Source of the DNA: Actinacidiphila oryziradicis
GTDB lineage: Bacteria > Actinomycetota > Actinomycetes > Streptomycetales > Streptomycetaceae
NCBI RefSeq assembly: GCF_005047355.1
Contig: NZ_SUMC01000002.1
Span: forward strand, 1 to 64,000
DNA: 64,000 nucleotides
Direction: 5' to 3'
Shown here piece by piece: positions 27,449 to 35,872 of this stretch. The position numbers were made by a program, and so were the translations under genes. Positions within the stretch are counted from its first letter, which is position 1. Every line of letters starts with the position of its first letter. Under the pieces are notes generated by a model. It searched no databases. It had not been told where the DNA came from and saw only the letters and a list, made by a program, of their open reading frames with translations.

Positions 27449-29832
27449 GCCGTCTCCTCCGTCCCCAGCAGCAGGCGCAGCGCCGGGAGCACCCCGTCGG
27501 CCCGCATCTCATCGAGCCCCGCCCCGAAGCCCGTCACGGCCTCCGCCACCACGCCGGCCGTCCCCGTCGTGCCCCTCCGCACCAACTCCCCGACCGACCG
27601 GCGCACCCCCGGCTCGAATTCAGCGAACGTCCGCCGCAGCAACGGCAGTACGTCCTCGAACACCTCCCCCGGCACCTCCGCCAGCCACCCGTCGACCAGC
27701 CCCAGCAACCGCTCGTCGTGCACCAGCAGCATCCCGCCCCCCGCCAGGAATCCCTCGATCCACGCCGCCGCTTCCTGCGGTGCCGTCCCCCGTGACAGGG
27801 CGAGCCCCATGAGCCGCGCCACCTCATCGGCCGCCAGCTCACCGTCGTCCATGAGCAGCCTGGTGGCCGCGCCGCGCAGCAGCCCGGATATCGACGCGCC
27901 CCACCCGCTCAGGCTGCGCAGCGCGCCGGTCCACCGCTCCTGCACCCCGTCCTTCGCCTCTCCGGGGAGCGGCTGGGCGGCCGGGCTCCCCTGCGCGCCG
28001 AAGGCGCGGTCCCCCTCCCCGGCCAGCAGGCCAACCGCCCGGTGCACCGCCTCCAGGTGGAGACGCATCGCGGCCGAGCCTTCCGCGTCGAGCCCGGCAC
28101 ACGCGGGCGGCAGACCGACACAGATCCGTTCCGCCAGACCGTGCGCGACCTCGCCCAGCGCCGCCGCGTCCGTGCCGCGTACGTCCCCGTACCGTATGGA
28201 CCGCACCAGCGCCGGCAGCGCGGCGGCCAGGTGGGCGACATCCGCGTCGAGCGCCGCGCGATCGGCCAGGACCCGCATCACCACCGGCACCGCGTCCGGC
28301 AGATCGGCGAGGAGGCACCGCTCCGCGAGCCCGGTCACATCGGCCAGCGAGGCGGCCCGCACCGCCTCGTCCTCGGCCCTCGCGGTCGCCGCCGACCGTA
28401 CCGTCGTCCCCCACACTCCGGCCTCGGCCAGCCGTACCGACAGCTCGGGCTCCCAACGCAGCCGCCAGGTCTCCCGGAAGGTCCCGGTCCCGGCGCGGGA
28501 CCGCACCGGCTCGCCCCAGCCGATGCCGAGCAGCCTGAGCCGGTGCAGCAACCGGCTGCGCCCGGCGTCCGTCTCCTTCCGCAGGTCCAGCGCCAGCTCC
28601 CGTTCCAGCGCCTCCGGCTTCAGCCGCAGCCTGCGCTGCTCCCGCACCAGGTCCCGCGCGAGCGGCACCGCCGGTGCTTCGTCGGGCACCTCGCCCAGTT
28701 CGTCCCCGACCACGAGCCGGTCCTGGATGAGCCGGAGCGGTACATCCGACCCGTCGCACATCACCGCCCGTACGGCGTCCGTCGTCTCGCCCAGACCGGC
28801 GAGCGGCCTCCCGCGCATCACGGCGAGCGTGTCGGCGAGCCGTACCGCCTCGATGACATGCGCCGAGGACACCGGCAGGTCCTCGTCCCGCAGCAGCCCC
28901 GCGACCTTGGTCATCCACCGTGTCACCGGCCGGTCCGGCGCCGCGAACAGATGCCGGTACCACCCCGGTGAAGCGATCCCCGCCCCGTACCCGCTCGCCC
29001 GCGACAGCCGCCGGTGCGTCCACGGCACCCACGTGACCTCGACCTTCACCTTGGGCAGCCCCTTGAGCACCGCCCGGTCGGCCGCCACAGCCACCCGCTC
29101 CCCCAGCGCCGGCACATGCCACGCCCCGCACACCACGGCCACCCGTTCGTGCTCCCGCCGCGCCTCGCGGATCCGCAGTCTCATATGCGCTTCCCGCGCG
29201 GCGTCGTCGGCATGTCCCCCGTCGCCGTACGTCTCCCGCAGCGCCCCCATCGCCTCGGCCAGCGCTCCGAACGGCGCCAGCGCATCGCCGCCGGCCGACG
29301 CACGGTGCTCGACCGCGTCCTCCCACCACCGCTCCGGATCGTCATACCCGGCGGCCTCCGCCAGCACCGCCAGCGGATCGACCCGCACCGCGTCCGCGTC
29401 CACCACCCCGGCGTCACCGGCCCCCTGCGCCTCCCCCGACGCCAGCGAATTCGCCGCCGGCAGATCGATGAACCGCACCGGCACCCCCCTCGCCGACGCC
29501 CACCGGATCGCCACCCACTCCGGTGAGAACTCCGCGAACGGCCAGAACCCCGCCCTCATCGGCTCATCCACCACATGCGCCAGCAGCGCCACCGGCGGCC
29601 GCATCCCCGCGTCCCCCGCCAGCCCCACCACCGCGTCCCCCTCCGGTGGCCCCTCGATCAGCACAACCCCCGGACCGTACTGGTCGAGCGCCGCCCGCAC
29701 CGCCCGCGCCGATCCGGGGCCGTGATGCCGCACCCCGAGCAGCACGACCGGCCCGGCCGAACCCGCGTCCCCGCGCCCCTGGCCGACCGGGGCTCCGGCG
29801 TCCCCGCCGGCGCCGGTCAACTGCCCGCTCAC
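27445..29832 (-). CDS. DUF5682 family protein
   Basis: This is a large 795-residue protein. It has the N-terminal family signature 'VVLLGVRHHGPGSARAV' and 'VVLIEGPPEGDAVV', later 'FAEFSPEWVAIRWA' and 'VAVVCGAWHVPAL'. The His-rich N-terminal motif and Glu are reminiscent of TraB/EreA-type folds; this is only a resemblance. The GTG start overlaps the stop of the 57-aa ORF (GTGA), and its stop overlaps the VWA start. DUF5682 genes recur with MoxR, VWA, SWIM and DUF5691 genes as here. Confidence 0.88.
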   Translation of the reverse strand: MSGQLTGAGGDAGAPVGQGRGDAGSAGPVVLLGVRHHGPGSARAVRAALDQYGPGVVLIEGPPEGDAVVGLAGDAGMRPPVALLAHVVDEPMRAGFWPFAEFSPEWVAIRWASARGVPVRFIDLPAANSLASGEAQGAGDAGVVDADAVRVDPLAVLAEAAGYDDPERWWEDAVEHRASAGGDALAPFGALAEAMGALRETYGDGGHADDAAREAHMRLRIREARREHERVAVVCGAWHVPALGERVAVAADRAVLKGLPKVKVEVTWVPWTHRRLSRASGYGAGIASPGWYRHLFAAPDRPVTRWMTKVAGLLRDEDLPVSSAHVIEAVRLADTLAVMRGRPLAGLGETTDAVRAVMCDGSDVPLRLIQDRLVVGDELGEVPDEAPAVPLARDLVREQRRLRLKPEALERELALDLRKETDAGRSRLLHRLRLLGIGWGEPVRSRAGTGTFRETWRLRWEPELSVRLAEAGVWGTTVRSAATARAEDEAVRAASLADVTGLAERCLLADLPDAVPVVMRVLADRAALDADVAHLAAALPALVRSIRYGDVRGTDAAALGEVAHGLAERICVGLPPACAGLDAEGSAAMRLHLEAVHRAVGLLAGEGDRAFGAQGSPAAQPLPGEAKDGVQERWTGALRSLSGWGASISGLLRGAATRLLMDDGELAADEVARLMGLALSRGTAPQEAAAWIEGFLAGGGMLLVHDERLLGLVDGWLAEVPGEVFEDVLPLLRRTFAEFEPGVRRSVGELVRRGTTGTAGVVAEAVTGFGAGLDEMRADGVLPALRLLLGTEETA

Positions 29833-30002
29833 CGGCCCACCTCCCGTCCCCCGGGACCGGGCCTGGTCCCCTCCGACCCAGGCCGTGTCCGGGCCGCCAG
29901 CCAGGCGTCCGAGCCCAACCGGGCCACCACCACGGCCACCGACCGCAATTCGGCGCCTCCTGGCAGGCTCGCAGGCCTGGCCGCCACATCCACAACGTTC
30001 AT
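29829..30002 (-). CDS. 57-aa ORF locked between moxR-like and DUF5682 genes by 4-base overlaps on both sides
   Basis: The ATG at 30002 overlaps the MoxR stop (ATGA) and the TGA at 29829-29831 overlaps the DUF5682 GTG start (GTGA). The product begins 'MNVVDVAARPASLPGG' and has a short hydrophobic stretch 'LRSVAVVVARLGSDAW', then a Gly/Arg/Pro-rich tail. The perfect stop-start phasing at both ends is unlikely by chance and argues that it is translated. No family recognised. Confidence 0.65.
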   Translation of the reverse strand: MNVVDVAARPASLPGGAELRSVAVVVARLGSDAWLAARTRPGSEGTRPGPGGREVGR

Positions 30003-31120
30003 GACGACCAAACCTCCCGGCAGGCCCGGTAGAAGTCCTTCCATCCGTCCCGCTCGCGGACCACCGTCTCCAGGTACTCCTGCCACACCACCCGGTCCGC
30101 CGCCGGGTCGCGGACCACCGCCCCCTGTATCCCCGCGGCGATGTCGGGCGCGCGCAGCACGCCGTCCCCGAAGTGCGCGGCGAGTGCCAGGCCGTTCGTC
30201 ACCACGGAAATGGCCTCGGCCGTGGAGAGCGTGCCGGAGGGTGACTTGACCTTCGTACGGCCGTCTGCGGTGACGCCGCTCCTCAGCTCACGGAAGACAG
30301 TGACGACCCTCCGGATCTCGTCCGTACCCTCCGGGGCGGCCGGCAGCTCCAGCGAGCGGCCGAGCTGCTCGACCCGGCGGGTGACGATGTCCACCTCGTC
30401 CTCGGCCGACGCGGGCAGCGGCAGCACCACCGTGTTGAACCGGCGCCGCAGGGCGCTGGACAGCTCATTGACCCCGCGGTCGCGGTCATTGGCGGTAGCG
30501 ATCAGATTGAAGCCGCGTACGGCCTGCGTCTCGGCCCCCAACTCCGCGATCGGCAGCGTTTTCTCCGACAGGATCGTGATCAAGGTGTCCTGCACATCCG
30601 CCGGGATACGGGTCAGCTCCTCGACCCGCGCGATCCGGCCCTCGGCCATCGCCCGCATGACCGGGCTGGGCACCAGCGCGTCCCTGCTCGGACCATGCGT
30701 GAGCAACTCCGCGTAGTTCCAGCCGTAGCGGATCGCCTCCTCGGGCGTACCGGCCGTACCCTGCACCAGCAGCGTCGAGTCGCCGCTGATCGCGGCGGCG
30801 AGGTGCTCCGACACCCAGGTCTTCGCCGTACCCGGCACTCCGAGCAGCAACAGCGCGCGATCGGTGGCCAGTGTTGTGACCGCGACCTCGACGATCCGTC
30901 GCGGGCCGACGTACTTCGGCGTGATGACGGTGCCGTCCGGCAGGACCCCGCCGAGCAGATACATGGCGACCGCCCACGGCGACAGATTCCAGCGAGCCGG
31001 CCGCGACCGGTCGTCGGCCGCCGCCAGCGCCTTGAGCTCATGCGCGAACGCCTCCTCGGCATGCGGTCGCAGCGCGGCAGGCGCTGACGCGCCGGTATCG
31101 ATGGGCATGGCAGCAGTCAT
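29999..31120 (-). CDS. MoxR-type AAA+ ATPase
   Basis: This is a 373-residue ATPase with Walker A 'LLGVPGTAKT' (~92-101), 'LVQGTAGTPEEAIRYGWNYAEL', 'ARVEELTRIPADVQDTLITILSEK' (lid/Walker B region) and sensor 'NLIATANDRDRGVNELSSALRRRF' with the arginine finger. MoxR enzymes work with VWA partners to remodel or metallate protein complexes. The ATG at 31120 has AAGGGGGATCC upstream. First gene of the operon; the promoter at 31226-31248 carries a DNA-damage-type motif. Confidence 0.94.
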   Translation of the reverse strand: MTAAMPIDTGASAPAALRPHAEEAFAHELKALAAADDRSRPARWNLSPWAVAMYLLGGVLPDGTVITPKYVGPRRIVEVAVTTLATDRALLLLGVPGTAKTWVSEHLAAAISGDSTLLVQGTAGTPEEAIRYGWNYAELLTHGPSRDALVPSPVMRAMAEGRIARVEELTRIPADVQDTLITILSEKTLPIAELGAETQAVRGFNLIATANDRDRGVNELSSALRRRFNTVVLPLPASAEDEVDIVTRRVEQLGRSLELPAAPEGTDEIRRVVTVFRELRSGVTADGRTKVKSPSGTLSTAEAISVVTNGLALAAHFGDGVLRAPDIAAGIQGAVVRDPAADRVVWQEYLETVVRERDGWKDFYRACREVWSS

Positions 31121-31225
31121 GGATCCCCCTTGTCGTGTATGCCGCACGGGCACTGCGCACGGGCAGCGCGCAGCGCCTGGCACAGGCGCCACGGTCCGAA
31201 CCGCCGCGGTCCGCCTGCGGTTTCC

Positions 31226-31248
31226 ACAGTGCACCACGCCACTGACAA
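31226..31248 (-). promoter_or_regulatory. Damage-inducible-type promoter for the MoxR operon
   Basis: On the reverse strand TTGTCAGTG (31248-31240), 8 bases, then CACTGT (31231-31226). This matches the actinobacterial RecA-independent promoter consensus TTGTCRGTG-N8-TANNNT at all -35 bases and at A and T of the -10. The predicted start near 31219 gives a ~100-base leader. Confidence 0.65.
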
Positions 31249-31286
31249 CGGGCTGTTCCGCCAAAGAAGCCGCAGGCCAGGGCCGT

Positions 31287-31309
31287 TTGTCAGTGCCCCG
31301 CCCTACCGT
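31287..31309 (+). promoter_or_regulatory. Damage-inducible-type promoter for the SWIM/DUF5691 operon
   Basis: TTGTCAGTG (31287-31295), 8 bases, TACCGT (31304-31309): a full match to TTGTCRGTG-N8-TANNNT. The transcript would begin within a base or two of the ATG at 31317, so the mRNA is probably leaderless, consistent with the weak ribosome site. Confidence 0.75.
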
Positions 31310-31316
31310 CGAAAGC

Positions 31317-32630
31317 ATGGACGAACGGTGGACAGCAGACCAGGTTCTGGCACTCGCGCCTGACCTCTCATCACAAAAGGCCGGGTCCCGGCTGTCCGCG
31401 CCGGCCCCCTGGTCCGGCGCGGGTGCGGACGACACAGCCGTGTGGGGGTTGTGCGCGGGCAGCGGCAGCAAGCCGTACCAAACGGTCGTCGACCTGACCG
31501 GCCCCGGCTCCAAGTGCACGTGCCCGAGCCGGAAGTTCCCGTGCAAGCACGCGCTGGGGCTGCTGCTGCTCTGGTCCGGAGGCTCCGTGGCAGCGGCAGC
31601 CCCGCCCGACTGGGCAACGCTGTGGCTGGACAGCCGCCGCCGGCCGACGGAGCGCAAGGCCGAGCCGAGCGCCCCCAACCCTGCCGCCGTCGCCCGGCGC
31701 CGGGCACAGCGCGCACAGCGGGTCGCCGCGGGGGCGGCCGAGCTGGAGCAGCGCCTCGCGGACCTGCTCCGCGACGGCCTGGCCGGTGCCGAACGCGAGG
31801 GGTACCAGCGCTGGGACGAGATCGCCGCCCGCATGGTGGATGCCCAGGCGCCCGGTCTGGCCTCCCGGGTAAGAGAGTTGGGAGCGCTGCCGGGTTCGGG
31901 CGGGGACTGGCCGTCCCGGCTGCTGGAGGAGGCGTCCCTCCTCCACCTCCTCACCCGGGGCTACGCACACCAGGATCGTCTCCCGGCCCCGCTCGCGGCC
32001 ACCGTCCGCACCCGGATCGGTTTCACCACCGACACCGCCGGGCTACTGGCCGGTCCGACCGTAAGGGACCGCTGGCTGGTCCTCGCCCAGCACGATGCGG
32101 CGGACGACCGCCTGACCACCCGCCGCGTCTGGCTGCTGGGCGAGGCCACCGGCCGCGCCGCCCTGCTCCTGTCCTTCGGTGCCGCTGGCCGCGCCCCGGA
32201 ACTCGCCCTGCCCGTCGGGCTCACCCTCGATGCCGACCTCGCCTACCACCCCGCCGCGCGCCCGCTGCGCGCCGCCCTGGGGCCTGTCCGGGGCGAGCGC
32301 CACGGCCCGCCCGTCCCCGGCAGCGTCCCGCCCGGCACCCCCGTCGGCCCCGCCCTCGCCGCCTACGGAGCCGCCCTCGCCGACGACCCGTGGCTCGACG
32401 CGTGGCCCGTCGTCCTCACCGACGTCGTCCCCATACCCGGCCACGGCGAACCCTCCTGGCAGCTCGCCGATGCCGGCACCCCCGACGCCGTTCCCCTCAC
32501 CACTCGCCCCTGGCGCCTGGCCGCCCTCTCCGGCGGCCACCCCGTCACCGTCTTCGGCGAGCTCGGCCACCGCGGCTTCCACCCCCTCACCGCGTGGAGC
32601 CCCGCCGCCCCCGATCCCGTGCCCCTCTGA
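31317..32630 (+). CDS. SWIM zinc-finger protein
   Basis: This is a 437-residue protein with a SWIM zinc-binding motif at ~67-78: Cys67-x-Cys69 ('KCTCPSRKFPCKHALGL'), Cys76 and His78. The rest is Ala/Arg-rich and helical, then beta-rich ('AALLLSFGAAGRAPELALPVG'). SWIM domains bind DNA or proteins and occur in recombination factors; actinobacterial members usually sit beside MoxR/VWA/DUF5691 genes as here. The ATG at 31317 follows the damage-type promoter directly. Confidence 0.9.
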   Translation: MDERWTADQVLALAPDLSSQKAGSRLSAPAPWSGAGADDTAVWGLCAGSGSKPYQTVVDLTGPGSKCTCPSRKFPCKHALGLLLLWSGGSVAAAAPPDWATLWLDSRRRPTERKAEPSAPNPAAVARRRAQRAQRVAAGAAELEQRLADLLRDGLAGAEREGYQRWDEIAARMVDAQAPGLASRVRELGALPGSGGDWPSRLLEEASLLHLLTRGYAHQDRLPAPLAATVRTRIGFTTDTAGLLAGPTVRDRWLVLAQHDAADDRLTTRRVWLLGEATGRAALLLSFGAAGRAPELALPVGLTLDADLAYHPAARPLRAALGPVRGERHGPPVPGSVPPGTPVGPALAAYGAALADDPWLDAWPVVLTDVVPIPGHGEPSWQLADAGTPDAVPLTTRPWRLAALSGGHPVTVFGELGHRGFHPLTAWSPAAPDPVPL

Positions 32631-32676
32631 CCAGCCCCCCCGCCGCAGGCGCGGACACCACAACCCAAGGGGAACT

Positions 32677-34236
32677 GTGAAAACCACCTGGCCCGACCTC
32701 CTGACCACCGCTCTCCTCGGCACCGACCGCCGCGGCGGCACACCGACCGCTCTCCTCGACGCCGCAGCGACGGCGACCGTGCGCCGCCGGGCCGGCCTGC
32801 GCCCCGCCACCGCGCACAACCGCCCCGTCCCGGCCCCGCCGGACACCCGCCCGGCACTCCCGCCGGCCGCACACCGGCGCCTGGCGCTGCTCCTCGCAGA
32901 CCGCGACCGCACGACCCCGTCCGGAGCCGGGGGCGGCGGCAGACGCGGGGCGGCACCGAATCTGTCGGAGCTGCTCCCGCAGTGGCTGACCAGCGCCAAC
33001 GAGCACGGCTACGCCGCCCCGCCCGCACTGCTGCCCGCGCTGCTCGACGCCGCCCGGGCCCGCACAGACCTGCGCGCGGACGCCCTGGCCCTCGCCGGCC
33101 CCCGCGCCTTGTGGCTCGCCGAGCTGAACCCGGACTGGAAGTTCGCCCTCCGCGCCGGAGCCCGCGGCATCGCCCCCGCCACCGACGACCCGTCCGCCGT
33201 CCGGCGTCTCTGGGAGGAAGGCCTCTTCGCCGAACGCGTCGCGGTCCTCACCCACCTCCGCCTCCGCGAACCGCAAGCAGCGCTCGCCCTGCTCCGGACG
33301 ACCTGGGTCACCGAGCGCGCCGAGGACCGTCTGATGTTCCTCGATTCCCTCCGAGAGGGCCTCTCCCCCGCCGACGAGCCGTTCCTCGAACAGGCCCTGT
33401 CCGATCGCAGCCGAAATGTCCGCGCCACCGCCGCCGAGCTGCTTTCCGCCCTCCCCGGCTCCGCGCTCGCCACCCGAATGGCCCAGCGGGCCCGTAGTTG
33501 CGTGTCCCTCAACGCGGCAGGGGCCGGCGAAATCACCATCGAGGCCCCCTACGAATGCGACGCCGCCATGGAGCGCGACGGCATCGCCCCCATCCCCCCG
33601 TCGGGCCGCGGCAAACGCGCCTGGTGGTTCGCCCAGCTGATCGACGCGACCCCACTGGCCACCTGGACCGACCGGCTCCAGGGCCGTACCCCGGAACAGA
33701 TCGTCGCCCTTCCCGTCGCCGACGACTGGCAGGCCGACCTCCACGCCGCCTGGTGCCGCGCCGCCGTCCGCCAGCGCGATCCCGCCTGGGCCCGAGCGCT
33801 CCTCGGACCCACCCCGGCGGCGTCAACCAGGGTCGCCACGATCGGCGACCCAGCGAAGCTGCTCTCGATCCTCCCCGAGCCGGAGCGCTCCGCCTGGGTG
33901 GCCCGCTTCATCGCCTCGCACGGCCTGGCCGAGGCCTTCCAGATGCTCGGCGTCTGCGCCGTCCCCTGGTCGGAACCGCTCGGCCGCAGCGTCGTCGACG
34001 CCCTCGACATAGCCCGGGACGCGGGCAGCTATCCATGGAGCTTCAGCGGAGTCATGGGCCTGGCCGAACGCTGCCTCCACTCCTCCGAAGCCGACGGCGC
34101 CACTGCCCTCACCGCCGCCCCCGAAGAGTCCGCCGACACCACCCCCGGCGCCGGCACGTACTGGGCCGAAGCCTTCCAGCGCCTGGTCAGCACCCTCCGG
34201 CTGCGCGCCGCGATGCTCGCCGAGCTGGAGCCCTGA
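32677..34236 (+). CDS. DUF5691 family protein
   Basis: This is a 519-residue protein. The GTG has AAGGGGAAC upstream and is 46 bases after the SWIM gene. It starts 'MKTTWPDLLTTALLGTDRRG', a DUF5691 hallmark. The body is alpha-helical and HEAT-like ('DRLMFLDSLREGLSPADEPFLEQALSDRSRNVRATAAELLSAL'). Probably a scaffold in the MoxR/VWA/SWIM/DUF5682 module; biochemical role unknown. Confidence 0.88.
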   Translation: MKTTWPDLLTTALLGTDRRGGTPTALLDAAATATVRRRAGLRPATAHNRPVPAPPDTRPALPPAAHRRLALLLADRDRTTPSGAGGGGRRGAAPNLSELLPQWLTSANEHGYAAPPALLPALLDAARARTDLRADALALAGPRALWLAELNPDWKFALRAGARGIAPATDDPSAVRRLWEEGLFAERVAVLTHLRLREPQAALALLRTTWVTERAEDRLMFLDSLREGLSPADEPFLEQALSDRSRNVRATAAELLSALPGSALATRMAQRARSCVSLNAAGAGEITIEAPYECDAAMERDGIAPIPPSGRGKRAWWFAQLIDATPLATWTDRLQGRTPEQIVALPVADDWQADLHAAWCRAAVRQRDPAWARALLGPTPAASTRVATIGDPAKLLSILPEPERSAWVARFIASHGLAEAFQMLGVCAVPWSEPLGRSVVDALDIARDAGSYPWSFSGVMGLAERCLHSSEADGATALTAAPEESADTTPGAGTYWAEAFQRLVSTLRLRAAMLAELEP

Positions 34237-34268
34237 GGAGGTTCCAGTGAATTCCGGCCTCGCCCGTG

Positions 34269-34682
34269 TCAGGCCCCGGCGGGCTCCCGGAGATTGGCAT
34301 TCACCCAGGCCACCACGTCACCCGTCGGCGCGCCGGGGGTGAAGATCGCGGCGACGCCCAGCTCCTTCAGAGGGGCGATGTCCCCGTCGGGGATGATGCC
34401 GCCGCCGAAGACCTTGATGTCCTCGGCGTCGCGCTCACGGAGCAGCTCGATGACCTTGGCGAAGAGGGTCATGTGGGCGCCGGAGAGAATGGAGAGGCCG
34501 ATGGCGTCGGCGTCCTCCTGGATGGCGGTGTGGACGATCTGCTCGGGGGTCTGGTGAAGGCCTGTGTAGATCACTTCCATGCCGGCGTCGCGCAGCGCAC
34601 GCGCGATGACCTTGGCCCCGCGATCGTGGCCGTCGAGACCCGGTTTGGCCACCACTACGCGGATCGGACCGGACACTCCCAT
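34269..34682 (-). CDS. icmB: Cobalamin-binding small subunit of an acyl-CoA mutase (isobutyryl-CoA mutase type)
   Basis: This is a 137-residue B12-binding domain. It has the base-off/His-on motif '[12 protein letters not shown]' (DxHxxG), 'GLSILSGAH' (SxL) and 'VFGGGIIPD' (GGG). Length and sequence match the stand-alone IcmB subunit that pairs with IcmA to interconvert isobutyryl- and n-butyryl-CoA. The large subunit is not in this window, which is usual in Streptomyces. The ATG at 34682 has GGAGG 7 bases upstream; in-frame ATGs at 34694 and 34700 do not. Confidence 0.85.
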   Translation of the reverse strand: MGVSGPIRVVVAKPGLDGHDRGAKVIARALRDAGMEVIYTGLHQTPEQIVHTAIQEDADAIGLSILSGAHMTLFAKVIELLRERDAEDIKVFGGGIIPDGDIAPLKELGVAAIFTPGAPTGDVVAWVNANLREPAGA

Positions 34683-34920
34683 CGCTGCCTCCATTGGCAT
34701 TGCAAGTGCGTGAACGAACGTTATCCGTCAGCATCCCTTACAGGACAGTTTCGATCCATCGAGGGAGGGGGAAATCACATATGGGACACGTAAATGTTCG
34801 ATGCGCGTTGGGCTCGCAACCGTCTTCCCGCCCAGGTGGGCAGGCGTTCGCGGGCTCGCGCGTTCTTCGGCGCACAGGGGACAGGGACAGTCTCCGGGGT
34901 GCCGTAGCGGGAGGTGGGCC

Positions 34921-35748
34921 ATGGACGTCCTGTCTTTCGGATTCGGAGGCCGTCTGCTCCGCCAGGCGGCGTACGCACGAGCCGCTGCCATCGAGATCGT
35001 CACCCTGACCGGGCACGTCCTGCGCTATCCGACCGGCATTTTCCAGGAGCGCATCGCGCAGTCGATCGCCTCGGGCGGTGACGGGACGCAGCGGACTCCC
35101 CGCATTCCCATTGCGGGGCTCGGCCATCCGCCCGTGCTCCTGCTGCACGGCTTTGTGGACAATCGTTCGGTTTTCGCACCCTTGTCGCGATCATTGCGGC
35201 AGCACGGCTGGACGCATGTGCAAGCACTGAACTACTCCCCGCTCACCTGTGACATCCGCACCGCTGCGGCATTGCTCAGCCGCCACGTCGAACGCATTTG
35301 CGAGCAGAGCGGCCACCGCCATGTCGATATCATCAGCCACAGCCTGGGCGGCCTCATCGCGCGCTACTACGTTCAGCGACTGAGGGGCGACGTACGCGTC
35401 CGCACCCTGGTCACCTTGGGGACACCGCACTCCGGGACAACGGCCGTCCCGCTACTGAACCCGCACCCGATCGTCCGGCAGATGCGTCCGGGCTCCGATC
35501 TCATGGACGAATTGATGGAGCCGGCGCCGCACTGCCTCACGCGTTTCGTGGCTTTCTGGAGCGACTTGGACGAAATGATGATCCCGGTCGAAACAGCACG
35601 GCTCGACCATCCGGATCTCATCAAGGAGAATGTGCACATCTCCGGAATGGGGCATCTGACGATGCCGGCGCACAGCTCGATCGCGGCCGGTATCCGCCAG
35701 GCACTGGTCGGCGAACCACCGACTCCAGGCGCCGCCGACGCGGCATAA
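34921..35748 (+). CDS. Alpha/beta-hydrolase, lipase/esterase-like
   Basis: This is a 275-residue protein with oxyanion-hole motif 'VLLLHGFVDNRSVF', nucleophile elbow 'ISHSLGGLIARYY' (GxSxG variant with Ser in SHSLGG) and a C-terminal His in 'GMGHLTMPAH'. It resembles the triacylglycerol lipase/EstA family. No clear cleavable signal peptide, though the N-terminus is mildly amphipathic. GGGAGGTGG lies just upstream of the ATG. Confidence 0.88.
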   Translation: MDVLSFGFGGRLLRQAAYARAAAIEIVTLTGHVLRYPTGIFQERIAQSIASGGDGTQRTPRIPIAGLGHPPVLLLHGFVDNRSVFAPLSRSLRQHGWTHVQALNYSPLTCDIRTAAALLSRHVERICEQSGHRHVDIISHSLGGLIARYYVQRLRGDVRVRTLVTLGTPHSGTTAVPLLNPHPIVRQMRPGSDLMDELMEPAPHCLTRFVAFWSDLDEMMIPVETARLDHPDLIKENVHISGMGHLTMPAHSSIAAGIRQALVGEPPTPGAADAA

Positions 35749-35803
35749 GCGTCGAAAGCTTCTCGAACACAAGGCATTGCGGGCGCTCGAAACCCACCGA
35801 AGA

Positions 35804-35833
35804 TTGTGAGCCTCGGCCGCAGGGGGATACAGT
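35804..35833 (+). promoter_or_regulatory. Candidate promoter of the M23 peptidase gene
   Basis: TTGTGA (35804-35809), 18-base spacer, TACAGT (35828-35833), about 40 bases before the GTG start. Confidence 0.45.
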
Positions 35834-35872
35834 CACCGCTAATTCTCCTGCTGCCGAGGCGAAAGAGAAGCG

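Noticed and set aside
26222..29725. A 1167-codon open frame on the plus strand across the VWA and DUF5682 genes.
   Set aside because: It is antisense to two well-supported genes; its translation is Arg/Ser/Pro-rich low complexity and shows no domain. Long shadow frames are expected at this GC content.
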